This document shows, in pieces, positions 55,955-64,000 of a DNA stretch of 64,000 nt. Within the stretch, counting starts at the first letter, position 1, and every line of letters begins with the position of its first letter. Under the pieces are notes generated by a model, which saw only the letters and a list, made by a program, of their open reading frames with translations, was not told the DNA's origin and ran no database searches. The translations under genes were made by a program, and so were the position numbers. The stretch is from a virus, in IMG/VR virus record IMGVR_UViG_3300044568_003751, positions 25,312 through 89,311 of that record. The stretch is one strand, 5' to 3'.

Positions 55955-56802
55955 TAGGTTCCCCATTCGTTCTTGAATAGTGGCACTTGTAGTCTATCAC
56001 TGTAACGCCAGCCTTTTCGCATTGCCATTTCTGCCACTGCACGATTGTTAAGGGTATACACTCGCTCAACGCCACCAACAGGCATGACATACACAGGACC
56101 TGTAAACCCTGCCGCCCTATACGCACCCACTGCACATTCTGCATCTGCTAGATCCTGTTCTGTTGCTACCACCAGTTTCAAGTAAGTATAACCAAATTGT
56201 TCGTATTCACATACCACTTCTGGAAGTATGGCTTCTTCCCACTTCTCACCAGACCCAGGAAGTTTAGCACTGACGCTAAATGTAATTTCACGTTGTGCTC
56301 TCCAACGCTGTAAGTATTCTTTAAATTCAGGTGTTAGTTTTTGGGTACCATTTGTTTCAAATGTAATCTCTTTTAGTCTGTGCATACTGTCGTGATCCAG
56401 CAAGTCTGGATAAGCACGTTGCCAACCCAACAAAGGCTCACCACCTGTGATTACCAAATGCTCATCTTCCCAACGACGATGTGGTAGTATCTGCATGATA
56501 CGATCAACAATGGCATTGGTCTCAAGCATGGGACTTAGGTCTTTAAAGTCTGGATGCCATGACGCATAACTGTCGCAACCTGTACTAACTAAGGGCAAGT
56601 CTTTGTACTTTTCAAAAGCTCGTATCATGGTATGTGTGGCTGCAAGATCGGTTGCTTCGTGGCTCACCTCGCCACGTGACATACCAAATCCTGCACATGT
56701 AAAGTTGCAACCAAATGTTCTCAAGAACACCGACGGCACACCCATGTATCTGCCTTCGCCTTGGATTGAATAAAATAATTCTGCTATTTTAAGTTTGCTC
56801 AT
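55954..56802 (-). CDS. queE: 7-carboxy-7-deazaguanine synthase, phage type
   Basis: 282 aa. ELFYSIQGEGRYMGVPSVFL near 8-27 is diagnostic of QueE. The cluster motif is altered: FGCNFTC gives Cys 32 and 36, and the third Cys is far away in STGCDSY near 75, not CxxxCxxC. ITGGEPLL near 117 binds SAM. Converts CPH4 to CDG in preQ0 synthesis, with QueD and FolE in the same region. Confidence 0.88.
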   Translation of the reverse strand: MSKLKIAELFYSIQGEGRYMGVPSVFLRTFGCNFTCAGFGMSRGEVSHEATDLAATHTMIRAFEKYKDLPLVSTGCDSYASWHPDFKDLSPMLETNAIVDRIMQILPHRRWEDEHLVITGGEPLLGWQRAYPDLLDHDSMHRLKEITFETNGTQKLTPEFKEYLQRWRAQREITFSVSAKLPGSGEKWEEAILPEVVCEYEQFGYTYLKLVVATEQDLADAECAVGAYRAAGFTGPVYVMPVGGVERVYTLNNRAVAEMAMRKGWRYSDRLQVPLFKNEWGT

Positions 56803-56828
56803 TTATATCCTCTGTTGTACATTCATTG

Positions 56829-56856
56829 ATTATACACGAAACATGAAAATTGTCAA
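56829..56856 (-). promoter_or_regulatory. Sigma70-type promoter of queE
   Basis: TTGACA, 16 nt, TATAAT with TG extended -10; an AATGCAT-rich inverted repeat lies just upstream (56873-56903). Confidence 0.75.
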
Positions 56857-56917
56857 GTATTATGAATTCTAATTAATGCATTCTATAAATGAACAATGCA
56901 TATTATCTGATATAAAA

Positions 56918-58918
56918 CTATGCTGCTAGTTGTTTTACAGAGAACGAGCCTTGTGCTTTGGCAGCACCTAGACCACGCTGACTTGCTTTGCTGTTAACCG
57001 CACCAACTAGGTCAACGGTGGCTTTGCCAAAATTGCGACGTCGCGCATAATAAAATAACTCTAAAAATCTATTGAGACTCATGGTTTTGTCTTCGGGGAA
57101 ATCCAGTAGATATACTGTAGATTCGTTGACCAGGGATCGATTGAAACTGAGATATTCCCAAATATTATAGTCCAGAGTCAAATTCAAGGGATAGGCATTT
57201 CTGTCCGCATATTTGATGTAGTAACTGCGTTGGAAACGCATGAGACTGGCCAAGAGATCTGTTGGCAACATGTAACGCTCTAAGAAAGTTTCCAAGAAAT
57301 CATACAAGTCATCCACTCGGTCTTCTTGGTGCATGTTCATTGAGGTACGATGTATGATGTTCCAACCATGAATCTCTACACCAATCTTGGGATGATTGAT
57401 CCGGCCAGTATTCATCCAGTTGGAAAAATATGTTCTGGCTTCGTCTGCTTCTTTTTTGATCCATTCATGAGTCATAGCATACTCAAACAGATCTTCATAG
57501 TAGTCGTTGTAACTGATACCCAGATACTTGTTGATAAATCTGGCCACAATGGTAGCAAAGCCATTGATATGAAATGTGGTCTGGAACCACGAAAAAATCT
57601 GCGCATCCAACATCACCGGAGTGGGCATGTCTTTAGTGCCTGTTATAACGTCAATGCTTTCTTCAATGTGCTCCACGCTGTATGAACCAGCAAAGTAATC
57701 AGTTACGGGCTGACTAGTAATCTTAAACAGTTTTTTCTGTAGCAGATTCATTTCGGCATTTTCCAACAACTGAGCTTGGAACACAGTGATACCGGTGTGT
57801 TGATTTAGGTCATACAAGGCATAGAAGTTTTTCTTCCAGGATTCTAGGGTTTCGCCAGGCAAGCCCAGGATAAGTTCGGTGTAGGCCGGAATGTTGCGTT
57901 GATCACACAGTTCAAACACTTCGTTAAGTTTGTTCATCTCCATGTTCTTGCGACGAATATTTTCCAACACATCCAAGTCAAGACTCTGTACACTCAGTGT
58001 GAGACCTTGATTGAAGCCCCTGGCATCCAGCAGTTTCTTCACAATGTCGATCACTTCCTTCTTTTGGTTCTTGGCCCAGGCCACAGAGAAAGTTCGAGGC
58101 GATCCGTACTTTTCTTGCATCTCAATAATCTTGTCAGCAATCATGCCATCACGTTCGGGAAACATGCCAAAGTTAGCATCAGTGATTGAAATCCAATCAA
58201 AGTTGCGTTTGGCCATCCATTCAAGTTCGTGGAACACTCTAGTTAATTCAAACTGCTTGACCTTGTTGTAGGTCAAGCTGCCCCAGTCACAAAAAGTACA
58301 AGCATAGGGACAACCACGATTGGTTTCAAGTGTTCCTTGCCAGGTCACTTCAGGATGATCTGCCATTATTTTATCAAATATGCCCGACAGGTAAGGACTG
58401 GCCACCTGCTCAAGACTTTGAATACGTTCTGCGTCTTGTGTTTTTACAGCCTCACCGTTGCGATTGATCAACAGGCCTGGCACTGATTCCCAGTCACCAG
58501 TTTCAAAGTGTTCCAGCACTCGCTTGAATGTAATTTCACCTTCATAGCAGATCACTAGATCCATGAACGGTTCTCGACGAAACAGATCTGGGTCAGTTAT
58601 TGCCGGCTCTGGTCCACCAAACACAGTCAATACCGTGGGATTGATTTCTTTGATACGGCGGGCTAACTCATAGTTATAGCGATGATTCCATACATAGGTA
58701 CTAAAAGTCACAATGCTGTTGAGTGCCAGTCGTTGTGCCACAGGTTCCAGCGCATCTCGTCGCCAGATCCAGTCAGTGGCTTCAAACTGTTCACGTATGG
58801 CGGGATCGGCTAGGCTATAACTCCACACTACACCTGCAGAATACGGCAGGTAATAGGCGTTGAATTCTTTGGGCCCTTGCTGAAAATTGGGTTGCACAAA
58901 GGCAATGGTATGTTTCAT
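56918..58918 (-). CDS. B12-binding-type radical SAM protein
   Basis: 666 aa from ATG 58918. The N-terminal part (FVQPNFQQGPKE, LTVFGGPEPAITD near 115-127, ICYEGE near 143) is a cobalamin-binding-like Rossmann domain. GCPYACTFCDWGS near 207-219 is the CxxxCxxC SAM motif. LGLPGET near 371 follows. The long C-terminal region is specific to this group. Similar genes occur in cyanophages as I recall; reaction unknown, perhaps methylation of an unreactive carbon. Confidence 0.87.
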   Translation of the reverse strand: MKHTIAFVQPNFQQGPKEFNAYYLPYSAGVVWSYSLADPAIREQFEATDWIWRRDALEPVAQRLALNSIVTFSTYVWNHRYNYELARRIKEINPTVLTVFGGPEPAITDPDLFRREPFMDLVICYEGEITFKRVLEHFETGDWESVPGLLINRNGEAVKTQDAERIQSLEQVASPYLSGIFDKIMADHPEVTWQGTLETNRGCPYACTFCDWGSLTYNKVKQFELTRVFHELEWMAKRNFDWISITDANFGMFPERDGMIADKIIEMQEKYGSPRTFSVAWAKNQKKEVIDIVKKLLDARGFNQGLTLSVQSLDLDVLENIRRKNMEMNKLNEVFELCDQRNIPAYTELILGLPGETLESWKKNFYALYDLNQHTGITVFQAQLLENAEMNLLQKKLFKITSQPVTDYFAGSYSVEHIEESIDVITGTKDMPTPVMLDAQIFSWFQTTFHINGFATIVARFINKYLGISYNDYYEDLFEYAMTHEWIKKEADEARTYFSNWMNTGRINHPKIGVEIHGWNIIHRTSMNMHQEDRVDDLYDFLETFLERYMLPTDLLASLMRFQRSYYIKYADRNAYPLNLTLDYNIWEYLSFNRSLVNESTVYLLDFPEDKTMSLNRFLELFYYARRRNFGKATVDLVGAVNSKASQRGLGAAKAQGSFSVKQLAA

Positions 58919-58925
58919 GCAGTAT

Positions 58926-59759
58926 TTAAGCCTTGACGGCATGCGGATTGGCAAACTGTACCATTTGGCTGTTTATATCATTTTCGGCCAGTCTCTGCCA
59001 GGGATCTTGAGTACCTTTGAAAATGTTTTCAAAAAATTCAGTACTTGCGCCTTGTTGACGCATGTAAGCGGCCAGTTTAGCACAATCTAAATGCCTTGCA
59101 TCTATCATCTCTCTGCTGTGAAAATCTCTGGGATCATCGGGCTTGCCTTCTAGCATGGGACGATTGGCATAGATGTCATCGTTGTTGTTGCCAGTCAAGT
59201 CAAACCGATCATGCAACACATCCACACTAATTCGCTGATAGATGTCCAGCATGTAGGCCTGCTGACTTACCCAACCATCTTGTGTGGGATGAGGACTTAT
59301 GTAGCCCAGCAAGTCATACCATGTTCGTGGAACTATGGGAAAGATTGAATAAGGGTGCATGCGATGAGTGCAAAAACTAAGCAGTCGGAACTGGCCAGTA
59401 TAACTCATGATTGTGGTGTCCCATCCTTGACTTTGCATCACAGCATCGTCGTTCCAGATCACCAACCAATCACTGTCGGTTTGTTTGGCCATGGCATTGT
59501 TGTATTTGTGTAAATTCACATAGCCCATGCGTTCAAACTTCATAGCAGTATAACTTACGTCACGCTGGTCCATCCAAGGTTGCAGTTCATCAACAAAGTA
59601 TTTGAACCCTATGTCATCATCATTGTCAAAAGCAAACATGATTTGCACACGACTAGCATCGTCGGCTAGTTCTACCAAACTGCGTACACTGCGACCCAGA
59701 CTCTCTGTTCGACCACGAGTGGCCAACAGCATAGCAATACCATATTCATGTTCTTGCAT
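58926..59759 (-). CDS. Glycosyltransferase-like protein (GT-A fold)
   Basis: 277 aa from ATG 59759, chosen because GGAG is 6 nt upstream. IAMLLATRGRTESLGRSV near 8-25, AFDNDDD near 43-49 and WLVIWNDDAVM near 93-103 (DDA as the metal motif) fit GT-A glycosyltransferases. Overlaps the queD region start codons. Confidence 0.72.
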   Translation of the reverse strand: MQEHEYGIAMLLATRGRTESLGRSVRSLVELADDASRVQIMFAFDNDDDIGFKYFVDELQPWMDQRDVSYTAMKFERMGYVNLHKYNNAMAKQTDSDWLVIWNDDAVMQSQGWDTTIMSYTGQFRLLSFCTHRMHPYSIFPIVPRTWYDLLGYISPHPTQDGWVSQQAYMLDIYQRISVDVLHDRFDLTGNNNDDIYANRPMLEGKPDDPRDFHSREMIDARHLDCAKLAAYMRQQGASTEFFENIFKGTQDPWQRLAENDINSQMVQFANPHAVKA

Positions 59760-59770
59760 CAACATCTCCA

Positions 59771-60286
59771 TCATGCAAACAAATCTTCTTTCCATTCACG
59801 ATGGCCTTCACGGAATGCCATATTGCTTTGTGTTTCACGCACTTCTACACGATAGCACCATAGACGTTCGGCTTCGCCCTCGCCCCACATTTCTGGAATG
59901 TAAACACCGTTCACATACTTGTACAGCATGTCTGCAAGGCCTTCACAACCAAGTCTTGGCAATACTACAACTTTGGCCATTTTCTTTTCTTGTAGCAGTT
60001 GGTATGTGGCCATTTCTGGATCATCCTGCGCCACAATAAGAGTATGATCAAATTGATCTTCTAGTGTCTTCTTTAGTTCCTTGAGACCGCCATAGTCAGC
60101 GGCCCAGTTGCGCACATCCAAGTCGTCTGTGCCAAAGAAAAATTTCATACTGAAACTGTACCCGTGAATTAGATTGCAATGGCTGTCTGCTCGCCACTGC
60201 CTGTAGGCGCACGGAAATGCGTCGTGATATTCTTTGGTAGACGTATATTTGTACATACGTGGAATTGGGATTTGATAACTGGTCAT
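59771..60286 (-). CDS. queD: 6-carboxy-tetrahydropterin synthase, phage type
   Basis: 171 aa. Zinc ligands and the catalytic Cys lie in DSHCNLIHGYSF near 34-45. FDHTLIV near 78-84 and PRLGCEGLADML near 109-120 are typical of the phage QueD group. Makes CPH4 from dihydroneopterin triphosphate, feeding QueE. Own promoter. Confidence 0.88.
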   Translation of the reverse strand: MTSYQIPIPRMYKYTSTKEYHDAFPCAYRQWRADSHCNLIHGYSFSMKFFFGTDDLDVRNWAADYGGLKELKKTLEDQFDHTLIVAQDDPEMATYQLLQEKKMAKVVVLPRLGCEGLADMLYKYVNGVYIPEMWGEGEAERLWCYRVEVRETQSNMAFREGHREWKEDLFA

Positions 60287-60305
60287 GCTGTTTCTCCTAT
60301 GTTAA

Positions 60306-60334
60306 ATTATAGCATAGGCGGCGGAGTTTGTAAA
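60306..60334 (-). promoter_or_regulatory. Sigma70-type promoter of queD
   Basis: TTTACA, 17 nt, TATAAT, TGC extended -10. Confidence 0.75.
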
Positions 60335-60384
60335 GCGGGACGATGCCGATAGGCCGCTTAAAAGAATATTTATGCTGAATTATG

Positions 60385-61065
60385 TTACTGAATTCTATTG
60401 TAAAAACAGTTGACATGCTCTACAAATTCGTGTTTGGCTCGTTGATGTAAATTATACCACAATCCATGCACTTGATTTGCCAAATCATAGCAATTGCTCA
60501 GTTCAAACCATTCGATCATGGTGTTGTAAAATGTTTTATCAAGAGTAGGTTGGTATAAACAATCCACGGCTATAACTTTATTTCCTGATTGTCTTGATAA
60601 ATTGTTCACATTTAACATAATTCTGTGTTTAACATCTATTTTAAATTTTTCGGGTGTGCAATGAAACAAGTTGCTGTTTAATTTAAAGTAACATTGTAAT
60701 GCCAATTCTGGATCAATAGTACAAACTAAGTTTTTATCTACGCCGTCAACCAAAGTACAAAGGTGCTCTAATTGAAAAACTTGCCGGGTCTCTTGATAGA
60801 GAAATTCCATCCATAACCAATTGTCCCAAGATCGTTTTGAAGAATAAATTTGGGTACGGAAACTTTCAAGTTTGGACTCGGCATCAAGAAATGTTATTTG
60901 TCTACTTGAGTCTGTAATTTTTGAAAATCCTCCGTCCACCGAAGGAGTTAATACAAATTGAAAAACAGGATCCAGTAGGGCCAACCATCTCACATGATTA
61001 CCAAATCCACCAACGGGTGCGCACACTCCGCATTTCAAAGGAGACGAACTTGTTATATCAATCAT
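60385..61065 (-). CDS. Unknown protein with glycine-rich N-terminal loop
   Basis: 226 aa. CAPVGGFGNHVRWLALLDPV near 15-34 resembles the PAPS loop of the protein at 42571, so it may be a distant sulfotransferase-like enzyme. The rest is unassigned. ATGA overlap with the HIT gene upstream. Confidence 0.6.
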   Translation of the reverse strand: MIDITSSSPLKCGVCAPVGGFGNHVRWLALLDPVFQFVLTPSVDGGFSKITDSSRQITFLDAESKLESFRTQIYSSKRSWDNWLWMEFLYQETRQVFQLEHLCTLVDGVDKNLVCTIDPELALQCYFKLNSNLFHCTPEKFKIDVKHRIMLNVNNLSRQSGNKVIAVDCLYQPTLDKTFYNTMIEWFELSNCYDLANQVHGLWYNLHQRAKHEFVEHVNCFYNRIQ

Positions 61066-61466
61066 TCAGGTTGCTGATATGTATCAGTTTTGTAGTTGGC
61101 TTGACCAGGTATGACACCACGCACACCACCAACAGGATCAGAAGTATCTCCATGCATTCTTGGGATCAAATGCACATGAGGATACATCACTGTCTGCCCG
61201 GCAGCAACTCCTGCATTTAATCCAATGTTAAAAGCATCACACTGATTGTTCTGCACCATTTGACGACCAGTCAACAGAGCCATGCCCATGGCTACCACAA
61301 TAGATTCGTCAGTGTTGGCACGTGGCACAAACAACAGGTGACCTTGTGCCACAGGATATGCATCACGGAACACAGCAATGTGAGTGTTACTAATTTCAGG
61401 CACTGTGTTGGTCCAGGGGGCTACTTTTCCATCCTGGGCGGCTGTTAGTGTTGCGTAACTAATCAT
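61062..61466 (-). CDS. HIT-family nucleotide hydrolase/transferase
   Basis: 134 aa. The histidine triad is PHVHLIPRMHG near 96-106 (HxHxxP with a third His nearby), preceded by HLLFVPRANTDES near 43-55. Such proteins hydrolyse nucleotide phosphoramidates or nucleotide sugars. Sits between FolE and the unknown gene, all overlapping by 4 bp. Confidence 0.87.
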   Translation of the reverse strand: MISYATLTAAQDGKVAPWTNTVPEISNTHIAVFRDAYPVAQGHLLFVPRANTDESIVVAMGMALLTGRQMVQNNQCDAFNIGLNAGVAAGQTVMYPHVHLIPRMHGDTSDPVGGVRGVIPGQANYKTDTYQQPE

Positions 61467-62209
61467 CGTGGTGCAAAGTCCTGTTGTAGTTTGATATTGT
61501 CAAAGAATTCCTTCTTCACGCTTTGGTCTGTTTTGAAGGCTCCATGGAGTACGGTAGTTTGGGTAAGACTACTGTGAGCCATAATACCACGATTCTCGCA
61601 ACATCCGTGGGTAGCCTGAATATAAACGGCAACATCTTGGGATCCAGTTGCAAACTCGATCTCACGAGCGATGTCCATGCAGAGCTCTTCTTGAAGAGTT
61701 CCGCGTCGGGCACACCATTGTGCGATCCTGGTGTACTTCGAAAGACCAATGAGTTTGGCGCCAGCAATGATTCCAATATAAGCAACACCCGTAACAGGTT
61801 GATGATGGTGGCTACACATGCTCTTAAGCTCTGAACGCACCACCAACATACCTTCGTATGCTCCTGCTGTGTCATTTGGGAAAGCCGTTGCATTAGGCGA
61901 TTCCTCATACCTACCAGCCATAATTTCGTTGAAGTACATCTTTGCCAACCGGCGAGCCGTACCTTGTGAGTTTGGGTCATTTTCTCTGTCAATCAATAAT
62001 GCATCAAGTACACCTTCGAATGCTGTGGTGGCTTCATCAATCAGTTGCTCTTTCATTGACTCGTCAATATACTCGCTAACGTTGTCGCCGGCCCAGAATC
62101 TTTTTCCGTCACGTTTGAATTTAAAGCGAAGGTGATCGCATGCCTTGCCCAGGCCGTAACCACCATCTCCGGCCCTTGCGTCTATGGTTGTTTCTTTTTT
62201 ATCTGTCAA
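61463..62209 (-). CDS. folE: GTP cyclohydrolase I
   Basis: 248 aa. SMCSHHHQPVTGVAYIG near 132-148 contains the zinc Cys and His, and GLSKYTRIAQWCARRGTLQE near 156-175 the active-site loop; ATHGCCENRG near 201-210 has the second zinc Cys. Produces dihydroneopterin triphosphate, the entry point for the QueD-QueE route encoded nearby. Confidence 0.93.
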   Translation of the reverse strand: MTDKKETTIDARAGDGGYGLGKACDHLRFKFKRDGKRFWAGDNVSEYIDESMKEQLIDEATTAFEGVLDALLIDRENDPNSQGTARRLAKMYFNEIMAGRYEESPNATAFPNDTAGAYEGMLVVRSELKSMCSHHHQPVTGVAYIGIIAGAKLIGLSKYTRIAQWCARRGTLQEELCMDIAREIEFATGSQDVAVYIQATHGCCENRGIMAHSSLTQTTVLHGAFKTDQSVKKEFFDNIKLQQDFAPR

Positions 62210-62249
62210 TTTTATTTCTCCGAGTTACTGACGTGGATGTCTTTGTTGT

Positions 62250-62278
62250 ATTGTATAGTATTTAGATTGCAATGTCAA
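62250..62278 (-). promoter_or_regulatory. Sigma70-type promoter of folE
   Basis: TTGACA, 17 nt, TACAAT; lies within the end of the upstream SGNH-like gene. Confidence 0.76.
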
Positions 62279-62969
62279 GCGGGTTTTTGTTATATTTTAC
62301 AAAAGGTAAAATTGCTTCAACAAATAATTGATGTCCAAATTTGTTAAGATGATAATCCGTTTTGCTTAGACTACACTTGTTGTCCAAAATAAAGTCAAGA
62401 TAAAACAACGTGGGTTCAATAGAAATATTACTTACACTTTCCTTGCTAAAATAGATTGGAATGTAGCGGCATGGCGCAGTTAATTTAACACTGTCATAAT
62501 AACTTTGAAAATTGGTGTTTTGTTCATACTCAGAATAATAATTGTCAAACCAGGTATCGTAAAATTTGTTGCTTTTTGTTTTTGAAAGTATCCCAGTCCA
62601 TTTGGCAGGTGAGTCGTTGACTGGATTATTATTTCTCATAAATTTGTGTTTGAGTCGTGTGTAAATCAAACTGGTGTTTATAATTTCTTGATGCAACGGA
62701 TTAGTTTCATCGAACACAAACGACTTCCTACTGGGATGACTCCACCCTACTATAACTGTGTCGATTGAATTTATGTACCGTTTATTTTCTAAATAGCAAG
62801 AGTAGATTGCAAAATTGTCAGAGGCGATTTCTGCACGATTCACACATTCAGCGTTTATTTTATCAGCAAGCAAAGATGGCCAACTATCATCTTCAGAGAC
62901 TCCGTGTGCTTGACACATACTGGGTCCAAAAATCCATAACTTGGGTTTGATTAATTTTTGTTGATCCAT
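62262..62969 (-). CDS. SGNH-like hydrolase
   Basis: 235 aa. The block I strand ends FGPSMCQAHG (GPS in place of GDS) near 14-23, and DYHLNKFGHQ near 209-218 gives the DxxH pair. Replacement of the usual Asp leaves a Ser, so activity is plausible but unproven. Overlaps its neighbour by 19 bp. Confidence 0.68.
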   Translation of the reverse strand: MDQQKLIKPKLWIFGPSMCQAHGVSEDDSWPSLLADKINAECVNRAEIASDNFAIYSCYLENKRYINSIDTVIVGWSHPSRKSFVFDETNPLHQEIINTSLIYTRLKHKFMRNNNPVNDSPAKWTGILSKTKSNKFYDTWFDNYYSEYEQNTNFQSYYDSVKLTAPCRYIPIYFSKESVSNISIEPTLFYLDFILDNKCSLSKTDYHLNKFGHQLFVEAILPFVKYNKNPLDIAI

Positions 62970-63529
62970 TTTTTTATATCGTCAAATACATGTTGGTTGG
63001 CTTCAGAGGACAAATGATTCATTAATCCTGGAGATTCAACAAACAACTTGTGGTAGTTGATGTCGATCTGGTTATTGTTGTTATTAAAAAATGTGATGTG
63101 TAAACTGGGTATATTTTTTTCTTTGAGAATGCAACTGATATCGCTAACAATCAATTGGTGTGCATATAAAAAGAACTCATCAAAAAAATATTTTTCGTAA
63201 TATTCTTTCACACAGGCCACCTGAGGATTGTTGGATTCTGCCACATCAATGTAGATAAAATCGCAAGAATGATGCAGACAGTCGTCTTGGTGCAATGGAT
63301 TGTGTTCCACCGGCAATCGATAAGGACTTGTATGCACAACAATGCAATGAGTGATATCATCCAATGTATGCTTAACCAACTGAGTCTGAATTCGGAATTC
63401 GCTACAGCCTGCTTGACATTGGTTATCTACAAAATATTCTTTTGATAACAGATTGGGCCAACCTTCTTTGTTTGGATACTTGATTGTCCAATCTGCCCCG
63501 AAACTGTCTCCTAATAATAATATTTTCAT
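62951..63529 (-). CDS. SGNH-like hydrolase
   Basis: 192 aa. LLGDSFGADW near 5-14 is a classic GDS block and MNHLSSEANQ near 170-179 may supply the terminal His. Two such genes in tandem suggest related esterase roles, for instance on acylated glycans. ATGA overlap with the frameshifted gene upstream. Confidence 0.72.
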   Translation of the reverse strand: MKILLLGDSFGADWTIKYPNKEGWPNLLSKEYFVDNQCQAGCSEFRIQTQLVKHTLDDITHCIVVHTSPYRLPVEHNPLHQDDCLHHSCDFIYIDVAESNNPQVACVKEYYEKYFFDEFFLYAHQLIVSDISCILKEKNIPSLHITFFNNNNNQIDINYHKLFVESPGLMNHLSSEANQHVFDDIKKWINKN

Positions 63530-63749
63530 ACGTGCGCATTCTGCTCAATGAATATACTACCAACATCGGGATAGTCAAAATATTGATCAAGTTGCGGGGT
63601 GAATTTTTTTTCAGCAAGCAAATTTAGTCCTGTCACGCATTCTTCAGGACGCATGTAATAGTGATATCCTACTGTGAATTCTTTTTGTTTGATTATACTT
63701 CTTGGTAGCCTTTGTCATCAATGTTATTTATTGATATTGATTCTGTCAT
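63526..63749 (-). pseudogene. Frameshifted partial duplicate of the DegT-like C-terminus
   Basis: Starts at ATG 63749 (AAGGA upstream; MTESISINNIDDKGYQEV) and ends at the ATGA overlap with the next gene, but the distance is 224 nt, not a multiple of three. The downstream part (QKEFTVGYHYYMRPEECVTG ... GSIFIEQNAHV) is in another frame and resembles QKEFRVGYHYKPTPEEAVQG of the neighbouring gene. One missing base, programmed shift or sequencing error. Confidence 0.6.
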
Positions 63750-63750
63750 C

Positions 63751-64000
63751 TTATTCCTTGATAGTAATAGTTCTTAAATCGGGATACAAAACTTCTTTGG
63801 ACGGCGGACAATGTTCTTTGAGACCTTCTAACAATGCCAACCCTTGAACTGCTTCTTCGGGTGTGGGCTTGTAGTGATACCCGACTCGAAACTCTTTTTG
63901 TTCTACCCAAGGTTTGATATTTAGATTTCGTCCGTCGTACCTCATACAAATAATTGTATCATATGCCGCTCGGTCATCTAGTATTATAGCACCACCACGG
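63751..64000 (-). CDS. DegT-like aminotransferase, C-terminal part, 5' end outside window
   Basis: The frame is open to the window edge, so the apparent ATG at 63945 is internal. The readable part begins RGGAIILDDRAAYDTIICMR, which matches the stretch after the PLP lysine in DegT/DnrJ-type aminotransferases, and continues VGYHYKPTPEEAVQGLALLE. Ends with TAA 1 nt before the next ATG. Assigned by pattern only. Confidence 0.62.
   Translation of the reverse strand, partial: RGGAIILDDRAAYDTIICMRYDGRNLNIKPWVEQKEFRVGYHYKPTPEEAVQGLALLEGLKEHCPPSKEVLYPDLRTITIKE

Noticed and set aside
63746-63949. 67-codon Arg/Ser-rich frame at the right edge
   Set aside because: Overlaps the DegT-like frame, which continues past the window edge and shows family-like sequence; this frame is low complexity.
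1-64000. CRISPR array, insertion sequence or integrase
   Set aside because: I saw no regularly spaced repeats, no transposase and no recombinase motif; the only clear repeats are the tmRNA spacer pair and the duplicated promoter.

Overview
The window is part of a large, T4-like, lytic phage genome (or a closely related viral contig), not a bacterial chromosome. Evidence: tightly packed small genes with ATGA/TAATG overlaps, a T4 RNase H-type 5' exonuclease, ThyX, QueD/QueE/FolE, a MazG-like pyrophosphohydrolase, many small proteins of the kind carried by marine and freshwater T4-like phages, and a tRNA array that decodes all 20 amino acids. I see no integrase, capsid or tail gene here. The likely host is a freshwater betaproteobacterium (Burkholderiales-like). 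This is inferred from two TctC/Bug-type solute-binding proteins and from a circularly permuted tmRNA whose tag, ANDSQFALAA, resembles betaproteobacterial tags.

Layout. (1) 1-15.8 kb: a surface-glycan or small-molecule modification cluster with three radical SAM (twitch/SPASM-like) proteins, two sugar-nucleotide epimerases, a NodU-type carbamoyltransferase, methyltransferase, amidinotransferase, glycosyltransferase-like proteins and a DegT aminotransferase. Genes up to 7.8 kb and the 599-aa gene at 11.1-12.9 kb are on the plus strand. Everything after that is on the minus strand. (2) 15.8-29 kb: phage housekeeping and small conserved genes (ThyX, VWA/metallopeptidase plus MoxR ATPase pair, metallophosphoesterase, RNA polymerase omega-like protein, rubredoxin and rubrerythrin), many with their own near-consensus sigma70 promoter. 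(3) 29-41.5 kb: PP-loop ATPases, TauD-like and other oxygenases, a long tRNA array, several structured non-coding segments (33.5, 35.6, 37.25-38.1 kb) and the permuted tmRNA. (4) 41.5-48.4 kb: second amidinotransferase, sulfotransferase-like protein, PP-loop paralogue, TctC- and DctP-type binding proteins, acyl-CoA-dehydrogenase-like protein and two more tRNAs. (5) 48.4-56 kb: small conserved phage proteins, GIY-YIG-like nuclease, MazG-like enzyme, exonuclease. (6) 55-64 kb: nucleotidyltransferase, QueE, B12-type radical SAM, QueD, HIT, FolE, SGNH proteins and a DegT-like fragment cut by the window edge.

How it fits together. FolE, QueD and QueE supply the first steps of 7-deazaguanine synthesis (preQ0), which phages use for DNA modification or queuosine. 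The tRNA set, tmRNA and omega-like subunit suggest that the phage takes over host translation and transcription. The radical SAM/carbamoyl/amidino/epimerase/aminotransferase genes look like a virus-borne pathway for decorating glycans or another metabolite; its product cannot be read from the sequence.

The most unusual signals are the permuted tmRNA, a string of structured non-coding RNAs interleaved with tRNAs at 37.2-38.1 kb, a recurrent altered T-loop (ATCGTTA) in three tRNAs, and a repeated promoter design in which the -10 box lies only 5-7 nt before the ATG, implying leaderless mRNAs.
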